Of a stretch of 64,000 nucleotides of DNA, positions 1-8,368 are shown one piece after another. The stretch is from NCBI GenBank assembly GCA_029891345.1, contig CM057009.1, positions 294,148,466 through 294,212,465 on the forward strand, given 5' to 3'. The position numbers and the translations under genes are program-made. The notes below the pieces were generated by a model. The model saw nothing but the letters and a program-made list of their open reading frames with translations. It searched no databases and was not told the DNA's origin. Origin of the DNA: Dryococelus australis (lineage: Eukaryota > Arthropoda > Insecta > Phasmatodea > Phasmatidae). How positions within the stretch are numbered: the stretch's first letter is position 1; each line of letters begins with the position of its first letter.

Positions 1-120
1 ACTGTGGTCTGAGTGGTTGAAGTTGCAACGATGGAAGCAAGGTTCTTTGCTGTTGCTGTTGTTGATGTTGCATGACGATAAAAATACTCTTATAAGTACT
101 TCGGAAAATTCAGATTAAAT

Positions 121-1578
121 AAAACAACGAATGAAAATGTTTGCGCAATTGTAGAAGCCGGACTGATTCAGTTTACATTTGGGCCGAAATTCGCATTTGG
201 CGAACACACAAACGTGGAGAAATTATCTCAATTGCTGAACCGTGCAGAATTTTTGTCATCTTCGCTAGAAAAAACACAAATCACTTCGCAGAAAGTCGAG
301 AAACTTTTTAAATGATTTAGAGACTGCGCTCTTTGGTTTAGGTGAAGTATTTTCAAAAATGTTAATGGAGCGGGAAGCTACACTGGCTGAAAATTAATAC
401 ACAATTTACAAATCGTGGGTGTACTTGGTACAAAAATTGGCAATTTTCAGATGCGCGATACTATCGAAAAATAACCTTGAATATTTAACGTCCCAGTTTG
501 AAAGATTATTTCTGGGTTACTTTCGGAATCCCAAGAATGCGAGCGATTTATTTGGAGGAGAATCAAATTCGGAGATTACATCCGAGCTGGACCCCTGGCA
601 AATTGAACGCCAATTTTCTTTCAAGGATGTACATGGCCGCGACCAGTTGAAAGCAGAACTCAAAATTTTAATTTATACGCAGGTGTTTAACCCACGATTC
701 AAATTTATGATGTTTTTCGGTCCTCCGGGTACGGGTAAGACTACACTGGCCCACGCAATCGCGTCCGAATGGAATGCCAAACTATACCAATTCGACATCG
801 GACAGTTATCCTCGCCCACCATCGGTGATACCGAACGCAAATGAGCCAATTTGTTCAAGATGACCATCGAGAACCAGAACCAGCGATTAGTGATATTTCC
901 GGACGAAATCGACGAAATAGTTTCGCAAAACTTGGCAATTACACCCCATTTACGAAGTGTGGCAATTACCCTACAACCGGTCTCAAAGGAGGTATTCAAA
1001 TGAAAAATAATGTTTTAATTGTAGCTGCAACCAATTACAAAAAATCAATAAGACCTACAATCCTCGACCGAACCCATGCCTTTTACTTGATCAACTTGCC
1101 CTCGAAGGAAGAATGTCGTGGCGCACTGATTGGGCTCTTGCAGTTGTTTAAGAATCGCCATCTTAAGGATTGGGATGAGGAATACCAACGTCGGGTGGTT
1201 GATAATATTTCTCTACCACAATACCTCACTTTTCGAAACGTCATGGCCATACATGATATGGCGAGATTGGAAAACTTTAAAGACTAGCCATTCTCGTTCG
1301 CGATCGTCAATCAATCTCTACTCGTACAGATACCAAAGGAGAATTACGCGAGTCAGCACATTTCGTATGAAGCGGCGCTAAAAGTACTCGAAAATGCAAA
1401 TGAAACGACGGTGTTGACTTTGCGTCTCGAAACCACCCAGGAACTGTGCCGGAACAGCTTCCTGACAAACGATCGAATTTTCTTCAGGCCAAACTTGGAT
1501 CATTTCCACAAATCAATTGCTAATACAAGAACAATGAATGAAGAAGAATACAAAAAATTTCAAGATGACAAGAAGTAA
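121..1578 (+). pseudogene. AAA+ ATPase remnant (Vps4/katanin/spastin-like)
   Basis: The segment carries the signatures of one AAA+ module in order. A region resembling the approach to the ATPase fold is followed by a Walker A motif GPPGTGKTT (719-745), a Walker B-like stretch with two acidic residues (DEIDE, about 890-916) and a sensor-1 stretch ending AATN (about 1009-1035). A C-terminal helical part and a tail ending near 1578 follow. AAA+ proteins of this meiotic clade use ATP to remodel or disassemble protein assemblies. The upstream 121-400 part reads as an alpha-helical N-terminal region. The gene is in several pieces and is treated as a fossil. It is the best-supported family assignment in the virus-like block, although a captured host gene remains possible. 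Confidence 0.72.
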
Positions 1579-2003
1579 AAACCAAACAATTTTATTGATT
1601 ATCGATTGTGTAAATTAAACATTTCTCAATCACATTTTCGTCAAAATCAACTACCGAAAGTAACTTGAAATTCGACAGGTTTGCATGCATTTGCAGTAGA
1701 TACATTTCGGTTATTTTCCGTCCGCATCTGGTCGAATATAATTTTTTTCCCTTGTTTAATATATAACGATAAATGTTTTGCTGCAACGAGTACTTATTTA
1801 CTTGTGATGCTAATACATTTTATAGAAGTCCCAGTCCATAATCGCCGCGAGATTCTTCGAAATTCTTTGGCGAACGTTTCCAATCGACCATCACCAAATC
1901 CCCCTGCTTGGACTTGAAAAGCTTGTCGATGGCTCCACAAAGAGCGAAATCAACATCTCATACTCTGAGCTCCGACGCATAAGGTGTCCAGCCATTGGAT
2001 AGT

Positions 2004-2249
2004 CTAACAAAGCGGTCGAAATCTAAAAAATTGTTTAGACGTATCGTCTATCACATCGGGTAGTTTTTGCTCTTTCGATTTGTAGTAATTTTCGATATTT
2101 TTATTTGGTTGAACTCCCAAATCAATGGATTCTCGACTGATTTTTTTTTTCCATTTTTCCTCAATTGCGGCTACCGGATCGTCATGCGTTCGGAAATCAG
2201 TGGATGGCCCGATGGAAAACTTGCGTGAATTCGCGATGTAAGAGGCCAT
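2004..2249 (-). CDS. Hypothetical protein, 81 aa
   Basis: A short open frame, rich in Lys, Asp and Ser, that starts MASYIANSR. No family is recognised. It is the most downstream of three consecutive minus-strand frames (2805-2004) separated by only a few bases, a layout typical of virus gene clusters. The middle part (EKWKKK) is strongly basic and no membrane segment is visible. The T-rich run inside it makes the exact reading uncertain. Confidence 0.4.
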   Translation of the reverse strand: MASYIANSRKFSIGPSTDFRTHDDPVAAIEEKWKKKISRESIDLGVQPNKNIENYYKSKEQKLPDVIDDTSKQFFRFRPLC

Positions 2250-2255
2250 TTTCTT

Positions 2256-2450
2256 TTACTGAAATTTTGGAAAGGTGTTTGAAACACATGCCGAAGCAGT
2301 GATAAAGGTTTTGCGTGGACCATTGTGCACCGAATACTTCTGAGTTTTTTCCTCTAGAGATACCAAATCGTACAAATCTCCCAGTTCTATATCCCCCAAC
2401 ATTGCTATTATTTTACGAAAGGAAAAAATTAATGCGAAACCAAAAGGCAC
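2256..2450 (-). CDS. Hypothetical protein, 48-64 aa
   Basis: A small frame directly upstream (in minus sense) of the 2249-2004 frame. The later methionine (MLGDIELGD) is a more natural start than the first, because the first 16 residues are hydrophobic and overlap a likely promoter spacer. That start leaves about 48 residues with an acidic beginning. No family is recognised. The call rests on its place in the three-gene minus-strand cluster. Confidence 0.3.
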   Translation of the reverse strand: MPFGFALIFSFRKIIAMLGDIELGDLYDLVSLEEKTQKYSVHNGPRKTFITASACVSNTFPKFQ

Positions 2451-2460
2451 TCTCGTCTCT

Positions 2461-2805
2461 TTATATACCCGTTTGCTTTTTTTTGTAATAAAAAAAATAT
2501 TTTTTAATTATTTTCCAGCGCAACAAAGTGTAAAGAATGTCCTTTTCCTCGTTTACAAAAGAATGTGGAAAAATATTAAATTGTTTAAAAGTTTCCACAA
2601 TCTCCATTCGCAACGAACACCAATCATCGTTCAATCGTAGCGCCAAAGAAATTGCTCTTTGAACACTTTCGTAAATTTCGAGTTGTTTGTAAAACGAGAG
2701 TAACTTCGATTTTAAATTAAAAGTGTACAACTCGTAGACTTTTTTCAAGACTGTATTGTATCTGTCGGGCGTCTGGTCGACATTTTTCAAATAGAATAAT
2801 TCCAT
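2461..2805 (-). CDS. Hypothetical protein, 114 aa, alpha-helical
   Basis: This frame starts MELFYLKNVDQTPDRY and is rich in Leu, Tyr and Lys, with a heptad-like hydrophobic spacing that predicts a mostly helical protein. The C-terminus is very basic and aromatic (KKYFFYYKKK). No catalytic motif or signal peptide is visible. It is the first frame of the 2805-2004 minus-strand cluster. It has no recognisable homologue; it is listed because codon usage and residue composition look coding and no competing frame exists. Confidence 0.45.
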   Translation of the reverse strand: MELFYLKNVDQTPDRYNTVLKKVYELYTFNLKSKLLSFYKQLEIYESVQRAISLALRLNDDWCSLRMEIVETFKQFNIFPHSFVNEEKDILYTLLRWKIIKKYFFYYKKKQTGI

Positions 2806-3019
2806 CTTGTCATTGTCGAGGTCTCATCGTAACTCTGCTTCTTCGAATAAAATAGTCTAGGGTTTTTCTACATCCAACATCTTGATAGTTGTAATAAATG
2901 CGGTCTATAGAATACGGATTATGATTGCTAAACTTGAGTAGATCAGACATACTCTTTATTAATAAAAACTTATGAAAAAATTGGGCCAAATATTTTCTAT
3001 AAATTTCGAATAAGAGTAC

Positions 3020-3296
3020 TTGAACAGGATAAAATCGAAATGCGCTGAACTTCCGAAAACTTGCGTGGATAAAAAATCGCGACTTGATGAGTTATGCATT
3101 GCGACAGGTAACTTTATTCGAAGCAAGCAGATATTCGACACATCTCAATACATACGTCAATTACGTCAACATTGTGGATTGCTGGACAAAATTAAAATTT
3201 AAATTGATGAGTGTTTACCTTCAGAGATTCGACGAGATTAGTAACGATTACTTTGGCGATAAACTTCACGAGTTTTTTAATTCGAGGAAACGTTGA
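3020..3296 (+). pseudogene. Hypothetical protein remnant
   Basis: Coding-looking sequence in the plus sense begins near MNRIKSKCAEL and continues into a helical C-terminal part ending near 3296 (HEFFNSRKR). The residues are charged and helical with no known motif. It appears to be in pieces and is treated as part of the virus-like block. The minus-strand frame over the same bases is considered a shadow. Confidence 0.3.
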
Positions 3297-3346
3297 CGAA
3301 ACAACTTAGGGACGAAGTCACGGGCAAAAATACGGGAATATGCAAA

Positions 3347-3643
3347 CTAGTCAACAAGAATTGAGTGTGAGATATCAACAATGTGTTGAAAGTCTGGCGT
3401 GTTCAATTCGAGATCGGTCAATAAATCTACATTAATGGGAATTAATACCCCGCGATCCATCTTGGTGAGGAGCGAAAGTATCGGTTTGCCATTTGGCATT
3501 ATGCGTGCAAACCGCTCGTTGAAATCATCGATTCCTCCGAGCAGAGAATCCAACTCAGAGTTCAATTCGAAAGAATAGATGGGGCGCACAAAATTTAGCG
3601 GAAAATTATGGTACCAGCGATACGCTTGCGACATAAGATCCAA
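3347..3643 (-). CDS. Hypothetical protein, 98 aa
   Basis: A well-formed frame with balanced composition (WYHNFPLNFVRP near the N-terminus, several Leu/Asp segments). The acidic core includes SELDSLLGGIDDF. No family is recognised. It is convergent with the plus-strand remnant at 3020-3296. Upstream in minus sense (3644-3850) there is AT-rich sequence with a long A/T run and no clear gene. Confidence 0.45.
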   Translation of the reverse strand: MDLMSQAYRWYHNFPLNFVRPIYSFELNSELDSLLGGIDDFNERFARIMPNGKPILSLLTKMDRGVLIPINVDLLTDLELNTPDFQHIVDISHSILVD

Positions 3644-3649
3644 CTGTTT

Positions 3650-4050
3650 GTTTAATGTGCAATTATTTTTTTTTTTTTTTGTTCACGGCAGCCACAACTG
3701 CTCGAGATTGATTTTGCGCATCGATTGTAAATCATTTTTTGTTTTTCAAATCGCGTGGAGAGTGATTTGCAAAATAGACGGTGAAGTAGTCGGTTAATGA
3801 AAGGTCGGTAAGGGAATTTAGTGGGCGATCAATTGTACGATATGTCGCCAAATTTACATCGAGAGAGGGTAAGACAAGACTTCTTGATGCCTCTTCATCG
3901 TTTTGACATCGATGCCTACCACATTTATCTGATTGTTGTAGATGAAAGACCTCAATAAAAACATTTTGTTTTGTAGATTTAAAGAATGTGGAGGGCTAAA
4001 ATTTTTTGTCGTATAAGAAACTTTAGTCATGGCTAACAAACTGGTTTTAC
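3650..4050. other. Spacer without a supported gene
   Basis: This stretch holds a T15-type run near 3665-3680 and AT-rich sequence. Short frames on both strands exist (for example 4117-3854 minus), but they look like shadows of each other and have no recognisable composition. No repeat or RNA gene is seen. Confidence 0.4.
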
Positions 4051-4051
4051 A

Positions 4052-4357
4052 ATGACCATAGTATTGGAAATATTCAAAAATATCTACAACGACCCAGAAC
4101 TGCAAACTTTGGACCAATTTAAACAGTTTTTCACGTATTTTGGCAACGGTCTCTTGGAATGCATTAACACTCGCAAAAATGGCGATGACAAAGACTCTGA
4201 CGAAGACTTCGAAGAGGAATTTGACACTGATCTTAATAACAACACTTACTTTCCATTAACGTTGAAAGATTTTCGAGCCAAGTTCCCAAACACCACACTC
4301 GAAGACTATCTATACGTCAAACAACTGTCGTCCTCTCGCACTTTTGAAATTAACTGA
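4052..4357 (+). CDS. Hypothetical acidic protein, 101 aa
   Basis: A clear plus-strand frame starting MTIVLEIFKNIYND. Residues 43-60 form a strongly acidic linker (DDKDSDEDFEEEFDTD) between two helical parts, and the C-terminal part (LKDFRAKFPNTTLEDYLYV) looks like a small folded domain. No family is recognised. Acidic linkers of this kind are common in virus regulatory and scaffold proteins. It precedes the 4600-5013 frame on the same strand with a spacer of about 240 bases that includes an A13 run. Confidence 0.5.
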   Translation: MTIVLEIFKNIYNDPELQTLDQFKQFFTYFGNGLLECINTRKNGDDKDSDEDFEEEFDTDLNNNTYFPLTLKDFRAKFPNTTLEDYLYVKQLSSSRTFEIN

Positions 4358-4599
4358 AAGATTAACTAATCTTGCTACAACAATTGCTACTCTCACAATA
4401 AGACCGTCGAGGGAACAGCGACTCTTTACATGCCTAGCTGTAAAGTAAAAAAAAAAAAAATTATGAATCGTGTTTCCTTTGCAGAAAAAAAAACTAAATT
4501 GACGACCAACATCGTCTTTCGCTCACGTGCTATTACAAAAATGCAATTCATGAGTCATCGCACAACTGCTCCCTGATTTATGATTCCAATCAAACCACG

Positions 4600-5013
4600 A
4601 TGGAACAAGCATATCATTGGACGGGAAGAACAAGGAACAAGGACGGCACTCCTCTATTCACAAAATTGAAATTACACAATGTGTTTGTATACGAATGTAA
4701 TCGCAACTCTATCCGAGGATCGGTCAAAGTCTCAATACCGCCTAATGCTCTATCTTTAAACGAATACTTGACATCACCGTTGAGATTTATCCATTCATTT
4801 GATAGCCTACTCCAATCGGGAGACAACATATACAACCAGTTTAAAGAGTACATTAGTGCAAAAAATTTAGCCGGTGTACATTGTGTACCTAAATTGGAAA
4901 ACTTTGATACTCTGTTTTTCAGACCGAATTTTTTCACTCATCCTGTAGAAGAATATGCCGTTACCCGGAGAGGTGTATTTTTCACTCGCTCGATATTTAT
5001 GCGGGAAATATGA
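4600..5013 (+). CDS. Hypothetical protein, 137 aa
   Basis: An intact plus-strand frame with mixed composition and many aromatic residues, which suggests a folded soluble protein. The C-terminal third contains TLFFRPNFFTHP. A similar FFRPN string occurs near the C-terminus of the AAA+ remnant region (about 1480-1500), which may reflect a shared short motif or chance. No signal peptide or membrane segment is visible. No homologue is recognised. Its length and codon composition make it one of the firmer genes of the block. Confidence 0.55.
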   Translation: MEQAYHWTGRTRNKDGTPLFTKLKLHNVFVYECNRNSIRGSVKVSIPPNALSLNEYLTSPLRFIHSFDSLLQSGDNIYNQFKEYISAKNLAGVHCVPKLENFDTLFFRPNFFTHPVEEYAVTRRGVFFTRSIFMREI

Positions 5014-5097
5014 AAACTGAGTTTACAACTTCTGTAAAAACAAAAAACCGCTACGTCTTGTGGCGTAAGACATTTTGTTAAACGACCAGCTCATAAT

Positions 5098-5403
5098 TTG
5101 GCATGTTCAATCAAGAGTAACCGTGAGCAAACTTTACCAAATGCAAGTGACGTTCGATGTGTTCAAGTTACTATAAATTCAGATACAGCGGGACAAATAA
5201 TCACTTCTCCAAATTCACTAATCATGAATACGATTTGCAATCGCGTTTTACAAGCTGAGATAGAAAAGATTGGAGAAAACGATACGGCCAATATATACGA
5301 ACATTTTTGTTATTTCGAATCTCATTTGATACGAGCTTTTACAATGTGTTTGGTCGTTCCAACAAAATGCACACTTTATTTTGCTCGCCAAACAGTTTCT
5401 TAA
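5098..5403 (+). CDS. Hypothetical protein, 101 aa
   Basis: The third plus-strand frame of the 4052-5403 run. It starts MACSIKSNREQTLPN and has one Cys-rich hydrophobic C-terminal part (CLVVPTKCTLYFARQ). No motif is recognised. The spacing of about 85 bases from the previous gene suggests that they belong to one cluster. The start is uncertain because the reading extends slightly upstream. Confidence 0.45.
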   Translation: MACSIKSNREQTLPNASDVRCVQVTINSDTAGQIITSPNSLIMNTICNRVLQAEIEKIGENDTANIYEHFCYFESHLIRAFTMCLVVPTKCTLYFARQTVS

Positions 5404-5830
5404 ATTCAGTTTGGTTGAATGAGTTTAAACACTTTATTCAACTTCAAAGAGACAGGCTATTCCCGAAGGTAATGTAAAAAATAAAAAATGCAATTTTTTT
5501 CTCATAAATAAAGTTTAGTTTTAAAATAATATAATTATAAAAAAATTTACAAATATAAAAATATAAAAGATTACACATATAAGAAATTAAAACATTACAA
5601 ATATTATAAAATAAAAGATTACATTTATAAAACAACATATTTTTTTAAAAAACATATATAAAATGAATTCATATTTACCCGAGAGTTCAAATTTACAGTG
5701 GGAAATTGGATCCCTCGGTTTAGGGTATATAATTTTAGTAAAATGTTTTAATTAAAAAAAGTTATCCATACTATTTGATATTGTGCAGTTAAAACACTTC
5801 TCATCCCAGACTGCTCTCCCCACCATACAC
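5404..5830. other. AT-rich spacer with irregular ATAAAAGATTACA repeats
   Basis: Between 5470 and 5660 the sequence is extremely AT-rich and repeats a motif like ATATAAAAGATTACA with variable spacing. It has no credible coding frame; the minus-strand frame at 5638-5444 is low complexity. It separates the plus-strand gene run from the GC-rich minisatellite. Confidence 0.5.
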
Positions 5831-5918
5831 CCCTTACACAACTAGAGTTTAGTAAGAGCTGTGGTTGTGGTTGTGGTAGTGATTGGGCGTGTGGAGGGTG
5901 AGGAGGGAACTCCATCTG

Positions 5919-6623
5919 CTACTGGATCTGTGGCTGGGCGAAGGACATCCACTGGAGCTGCTGCTGCCGGGTGAGAGGCTCCTGTGGCTGGGCGGGGGAC
6001 AGACGCTGAAGCTGCTGCTGAGCGAGGGACAGCTGGGCGAGAGACTCCTGTGGCTGGACGAGGGACAGCCACTGGAACTGCTGCTGCCCAGTGAGAGGCT
6101 CCTGTGGCTGGGCGGGGGACAGACGCTGAAGCTGCTGCTGAGCGAGGGACAGCTGGGCGAGAGACTCCTGTGGCTGGACGAGGGACAGCCACTGGAGCTG
6201 CTCCTGCCCAGTGAGAGGCTCCTGTGGCTGGGCGGGGACAGACGCCGAAGCTGCTGCTGAGCGAGGGACAGCTGGGCGAGAGACTCCTGTGGCTGGGCGA
6301 AGGACAGCCACTGGAGCTGCTGCTGCCGGGTGAGAGGCTCCTGTGGCTGGGCGGGGGACAGACGCTGAAGCTGCTGCTGAGCGAGGGACAGCTGGGCGAG
6401 AGACTCCTGTGGCTGGACGAGGGACAACCACTGGAGCTGCTGCTGCCCAGTGAGAGGCTCCTGTGGCTGGGCGGGGGACAGACGCTGAAGCTGCTGCTGA
6501 GCGAGGGACAGTTGGGCGAGAGACTCCTGTGGCTGGACGAGGGACATCCGCTGAAGTTGTAAGAGGAGCCAGTGTATCGCTAATAAAGTTGCTTCCCGGC
6601 TCCTCTTTCTTTCCCTTTACCAC
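5919..6623 (-). CDS. Repeat protein over the 120-bp array (frame uncertain)
   Basis: On the minus strand a frame starts at 6623 with a unique, non-repetitive N-terminus (MVKGKKEEPGSNF). It then enters 40-residue repeats rich in Ala, Pro, Ser and Arg (VPRPATGVSRP) and, further on, repeats rich in Gln and Leu (AQQQLQRLSP). Other minus and plus frames over the array are also open, so the true product is unclear. The unique N-terminus with a start codon outside the array favours the minus strand. Low-complexity proteins of this kind are typical of virus structural or matrix proteins, but function is not inferred. Confidence 0.35.
   Translation of the reverse strand: MVKGKKEEPGSNFISDTLAPLTTSADVPRPATGVSRPTVPRSAAASASVPRPATGASHWAAAAPVVVPRPATGVSRPAVPRSAAASASVPRPATGASHPAAAAPVAVLRPATGVSRPAVPRSAAASASVPAQPQEPLTGQEQLQWLSLVQPQESLAQLSLAQQQLQRLSPAQPQEPLTGQQQFQWLSLVQPQESLAQLSLAQQQLQRLSPAQPQEPLTRQQQLQWMSFAQPQIQ
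5935..6555. repeat. 120-bp minisatellite, about five copies
   Basis: The line beginning 6001 is repeated exactly at 6121, giving a 120-bp period. Each unit is made of two related half-units of 54 and 66 bp, each containing CTCCTGTGGCTGG. Copies run from about 5935 to 6555. The array is GC-rich, unlike its AT-rich surroundings. The period is a multiple of three, so nearly every frame stays open. Confidence 0.9.
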
Positions 6624-6761
6624 AACATTGGCTGGTGAACGTTCTGTAAAAAAAAAAAAAAAAAAAAAAAAAAAGTTACAATCTGTTTTACCATAAAGTT
6701 AAACAAAAAACACTCTAAAGTCAAACAAAAATTTACCCCTAAGCTTTTGTTTCTTTCGCTT

Positions 6762-7112
6762 CTAAGGAAAGCAGACTTTTACTTTTTTACAAAATTTGCA
6801 CTTCTGTGTAATATCACATTGACAATGCTTTCGTGATTTTTCAGTATTTCTTTTTCGTGAAATTTTATATTTGTGCCATACTTCCCGAAACTCTTTATAC
6901 TCCTTAACCAACTCCTTCCCTATTTTATTTAGAACCTCTAGCATTTTTCCCAATTCTTCCTTTGCTTCTGTATATTTTTCTAATAGTAATTGTACTTCCT
7001 TTTTTGTACTACGGTGCATCAAAAACCTATCATAAATATTTCTAAATTTATCCCCCATTCCATCAAATAACCCGTCTAACTCTACCTTATTTGCTCCAAC
7101 AACCTTATCCAT
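6762..7112 (-). CDS. Coiled-coil protein with Cys/Lys-rich tail, 116 aa
   Basis: An intact frame. Residues 1-30 are mixed, and residues 35-85 form a long charged amphipathic helix (LLEKYTEAKEELGKML) that looks like a coiled coil. The tail is basic with Cys pairs (HCQCDITQKCKFCKKVKVC), which could bind a metal ion or nucleic acid. Upstream in minus sense a TATA box and an initiator are correctly spaced (see the promoter entry), and a purine/T-rich tract follows the gene. The family is unknown. It is one of the firmest genes here because promoter and frame agree. Confidence 0.6.
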   Translation of the reverse strand: MDKVVGANKVELDGLFDGMGDKFRNIYDRFLMHRSTKKEVQLLLEKYTEAKEELGKMLEVLNKIGKELVKEYKEFREVWHKYKISRKRNTEKSRKHCQCDITQKCKFCKKVKVCFP

Positions 7113-7176
7113 TCTTGCAAATATAAGAAATTAGCGACAGCTGTCTTTACAGTCCTATACTTGCTATCCCTAGCAC

Positions 7177-7211
7177 ACTGACTCTAGACCAAAGTGCGTG
7201 GTGTTTATATA
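7177..7211 (-). promoter_or_regulatory. TATA box plus TCAGT initiator
   Basis: Read on the minus strand, TATATAAA (7211-7204) is followed about 30 bases later by TCAGT (7181-7177), the arthropod-type initiator. The start codon of the coiled-coil protein lies about 65 bases further on at 7112. Motif identity and spacing both fit a Pol II core promoter. Confidence 0.6.
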
Positions 7212-7530
7212 CGCACCGAGTAAATTTTTTATTTCGTATTTCAGGATAGTAAGGAGGGATTACTCTATAAGTGAGTTCTTTTTTTTTACTTCACGCACTC
7301 GTATATTCATGTTTCTTTTTTTTTTCTCGTCGGTGTATCTGATATGCACTCGCTCGCTCAAAGTGATGACTAGTGTTCGTACATGGGCCGGTGAGGCGAC
7401 TGGCATACATTACTCAACTTGGCCTCATTATTATGCGAGAATTATCTCAGGGCATAATTTTTTTTTACGATGCAAAAAGGATGTTCCCCTCACGTTTCCC
7501 CCCTCCCCTCTACCGTCTAACTTTTATTTT
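7198..7530. other. Spacer with T-rich tracts, no supported gene
   Basis: Between the minus-strand promoter and the direct repeats the sequence has several T8-T11 tracts and pyrimidine-rich stretches. The plus-strand frames over it (7198-7539 and 7373-7576) are Phe/Ser-rich products of these tracts and are not taken as genes. Confidence 0.4.
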
Positions 7531-7640
7531 TTCTCCTAGTTTCTTGGGTAGGAGCCAGAGTATCTTTTTCTCCTAGTGCCTTGGTAAGAGCCGGAGTATT
7601 TTTTTCTCCAAGTGTTCCAGTCGAAGCCAGAGTATATAAG
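7530..7640 (+). promoter_or_regulatory. Three direct repeats ending in a TATA box
   Basis: A unit of about 45 bp containing TCTCC(T/A)AGTG, then TTGG/TCG and AGCC(A/G)GAGTAT, is repeated three times just upstream of the octad-repeat locus. The last copy merges into TATATAAG (7633-7640). An initiator-like ATCAGCC sits about 28 bases downstream (7661-7667), just before the first ATG at 7676. The arrangement looks like a repeated upstream activating element. Confidence 0.55.
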
Positions 7641-7675
7641 CAGTGAACTTTGAGACAAACATCAGCCATCAGCCG

Positions 7676-8323
7676 ATGGCCAACCGATGGTGCATTGTAT
7701 GTAGTGGTTGCCAGTGGCCGAGATGCCAATCTTTGACGCCAATGATTTCATCTCCTTCGACGCCGAAGAGACCATCGAGGGGGCGAACACCTTCAACGTT
7801 GAAGAGGCAAACGCCTTCAACTTTGAAGAATTTGGCATCTTCAACTTTGATTACCTCATCGCCCTTGTTGCCGAAAACGCCAACTTCTTCAATGTCGAGG
7901 ATGTTATGCTCGAGGCCATCCCCTTCGACGCCGAAGAGATCATCCCCTTTAACGCGGAAGAGGTCATACCCCTTGACGCTGATGAGGACATCCCCTTCAA
8001 CGCCGATGGCGTCATCACCTTCGACGTCAAGGATGCCGTCTCCTTTAACATCAAGGATATCATCTACTTCTCAGAGGAGGAGGATGAGGCCTGTTAAACG
8101 AAGGAATCCACCTTCGGCACCTTTAGCCCCACCACCCTCTCCTGGTGCGCATGTAATGGGAACAGCTCCTCTCGCACCAACTATGATGCTGCCTGGAGGG
8201 TTTATGCAGATACCATTACAAGTACCTTTGCCCCCTCCGGGCATTTTATTATGCTTTAAGACTGTTAATTTTAATAATATGACTGTTAATACAGTAACAA
8301 TTACTAATAAAAATAAAAATTAA
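7676..8323 (+). CDS. Basic Ser/Thr-Pro octad-repeat protein, about 215 aa
   Basis: The first ATG after the predicted transcription start opens a frame with a short Cys-containing head (CIVCSGCQWPRC), a middle of about 120 residues built from octads such as SPSTPKRS and SPLTRKRS, a basic segment (QRRRMRPVKRRNPP), and a Pro-rich tail with a hydrophobic stretch. S/T-P-x-K/R repeats resemble phosphorylatable DNA-condensing proteins such as histone tails or virus core proteins. That role is an inference from composition only. The frame overlaps completely with the acidic frame starting at 7708. Alternative: only the acidic frame is real and this one stays open because the repeat period is a multiple of three. 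Its open, non-repetitive continuation for another 225 bases past the acidic frame supports it. Confidence 0.45.
   Translation: MANRWCIVCSGCQWPRCQSLTPMISSPSTPKRPSRGRTPSTLKRQTPSTLKNLASSTLITSSPLLPKTPTSSMSRMLCSRPSPSTPKRSSPLTRKRSYPLTLMRTSPSTPMASSPSTSRMPSPLTSRISSTSQRRRMRPVKRRNPPSAPLAPPPSPGAHVMGTAPLAPTMMLPGGFMQIPLQVPLPPPGILLCFKTVNFNNMTVNTVTITNKNKN
7708..8097 (+). CDS. Acidic octad-repeat protein, 129 aa
   Basis: This frame is built of eight-residue units of the form (I/A/T)-F-(D/N)-x-(E/D)-(E/D)-x-x, for example PFDAEEII, PFNAEEVI and TFDVKDAV. From 7921 to about 8070 the DNA period is exactly 24 bp. The regular alternation of hydrophobic and acidic residues could give an amphipathic or solenoid-like structure. 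The third codon positions are mostly G or C and vary synonymously between units, which favours this frame as coding. It ends in SEEEDEAC. The function is unknown. Its complete overlap with a basic frame of the same period is the main oddity. Confidence 0.5.
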   Translation: MPVAEMPIFDANDFISFDAEETIEGANTFNVEEANAFNFEEFGIFNFDYLIALVAENANFFNVEDVMLEAIPFDAEEIIPFNAEEVIPLDADEDIPFNADGVITFDVKDAVSFNIKDIIYFSEEEDEAC

Positions 8324-8368
8324 TAATTATTTTTTCAATAGAGCTTCATTTCTATATTCCATAATAAG

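Noticed and set aside
673-999. Minus-strand frame opposite the AAA+ motifs
   Set aside because: Antisense of the Walker A/B region and without a family of its own.
5883-6260. Leu-rich plus-strand frames over the 120-bp array
   Set aside because: They are shadows of a repeat whose period is a multiple of three, and they have no unique start outside the array.
7851-8063. Minus-strand Ser/Lys octad frame
   Set aside because: A mirror of the 24-bp repeat without a promoter or unique ends.
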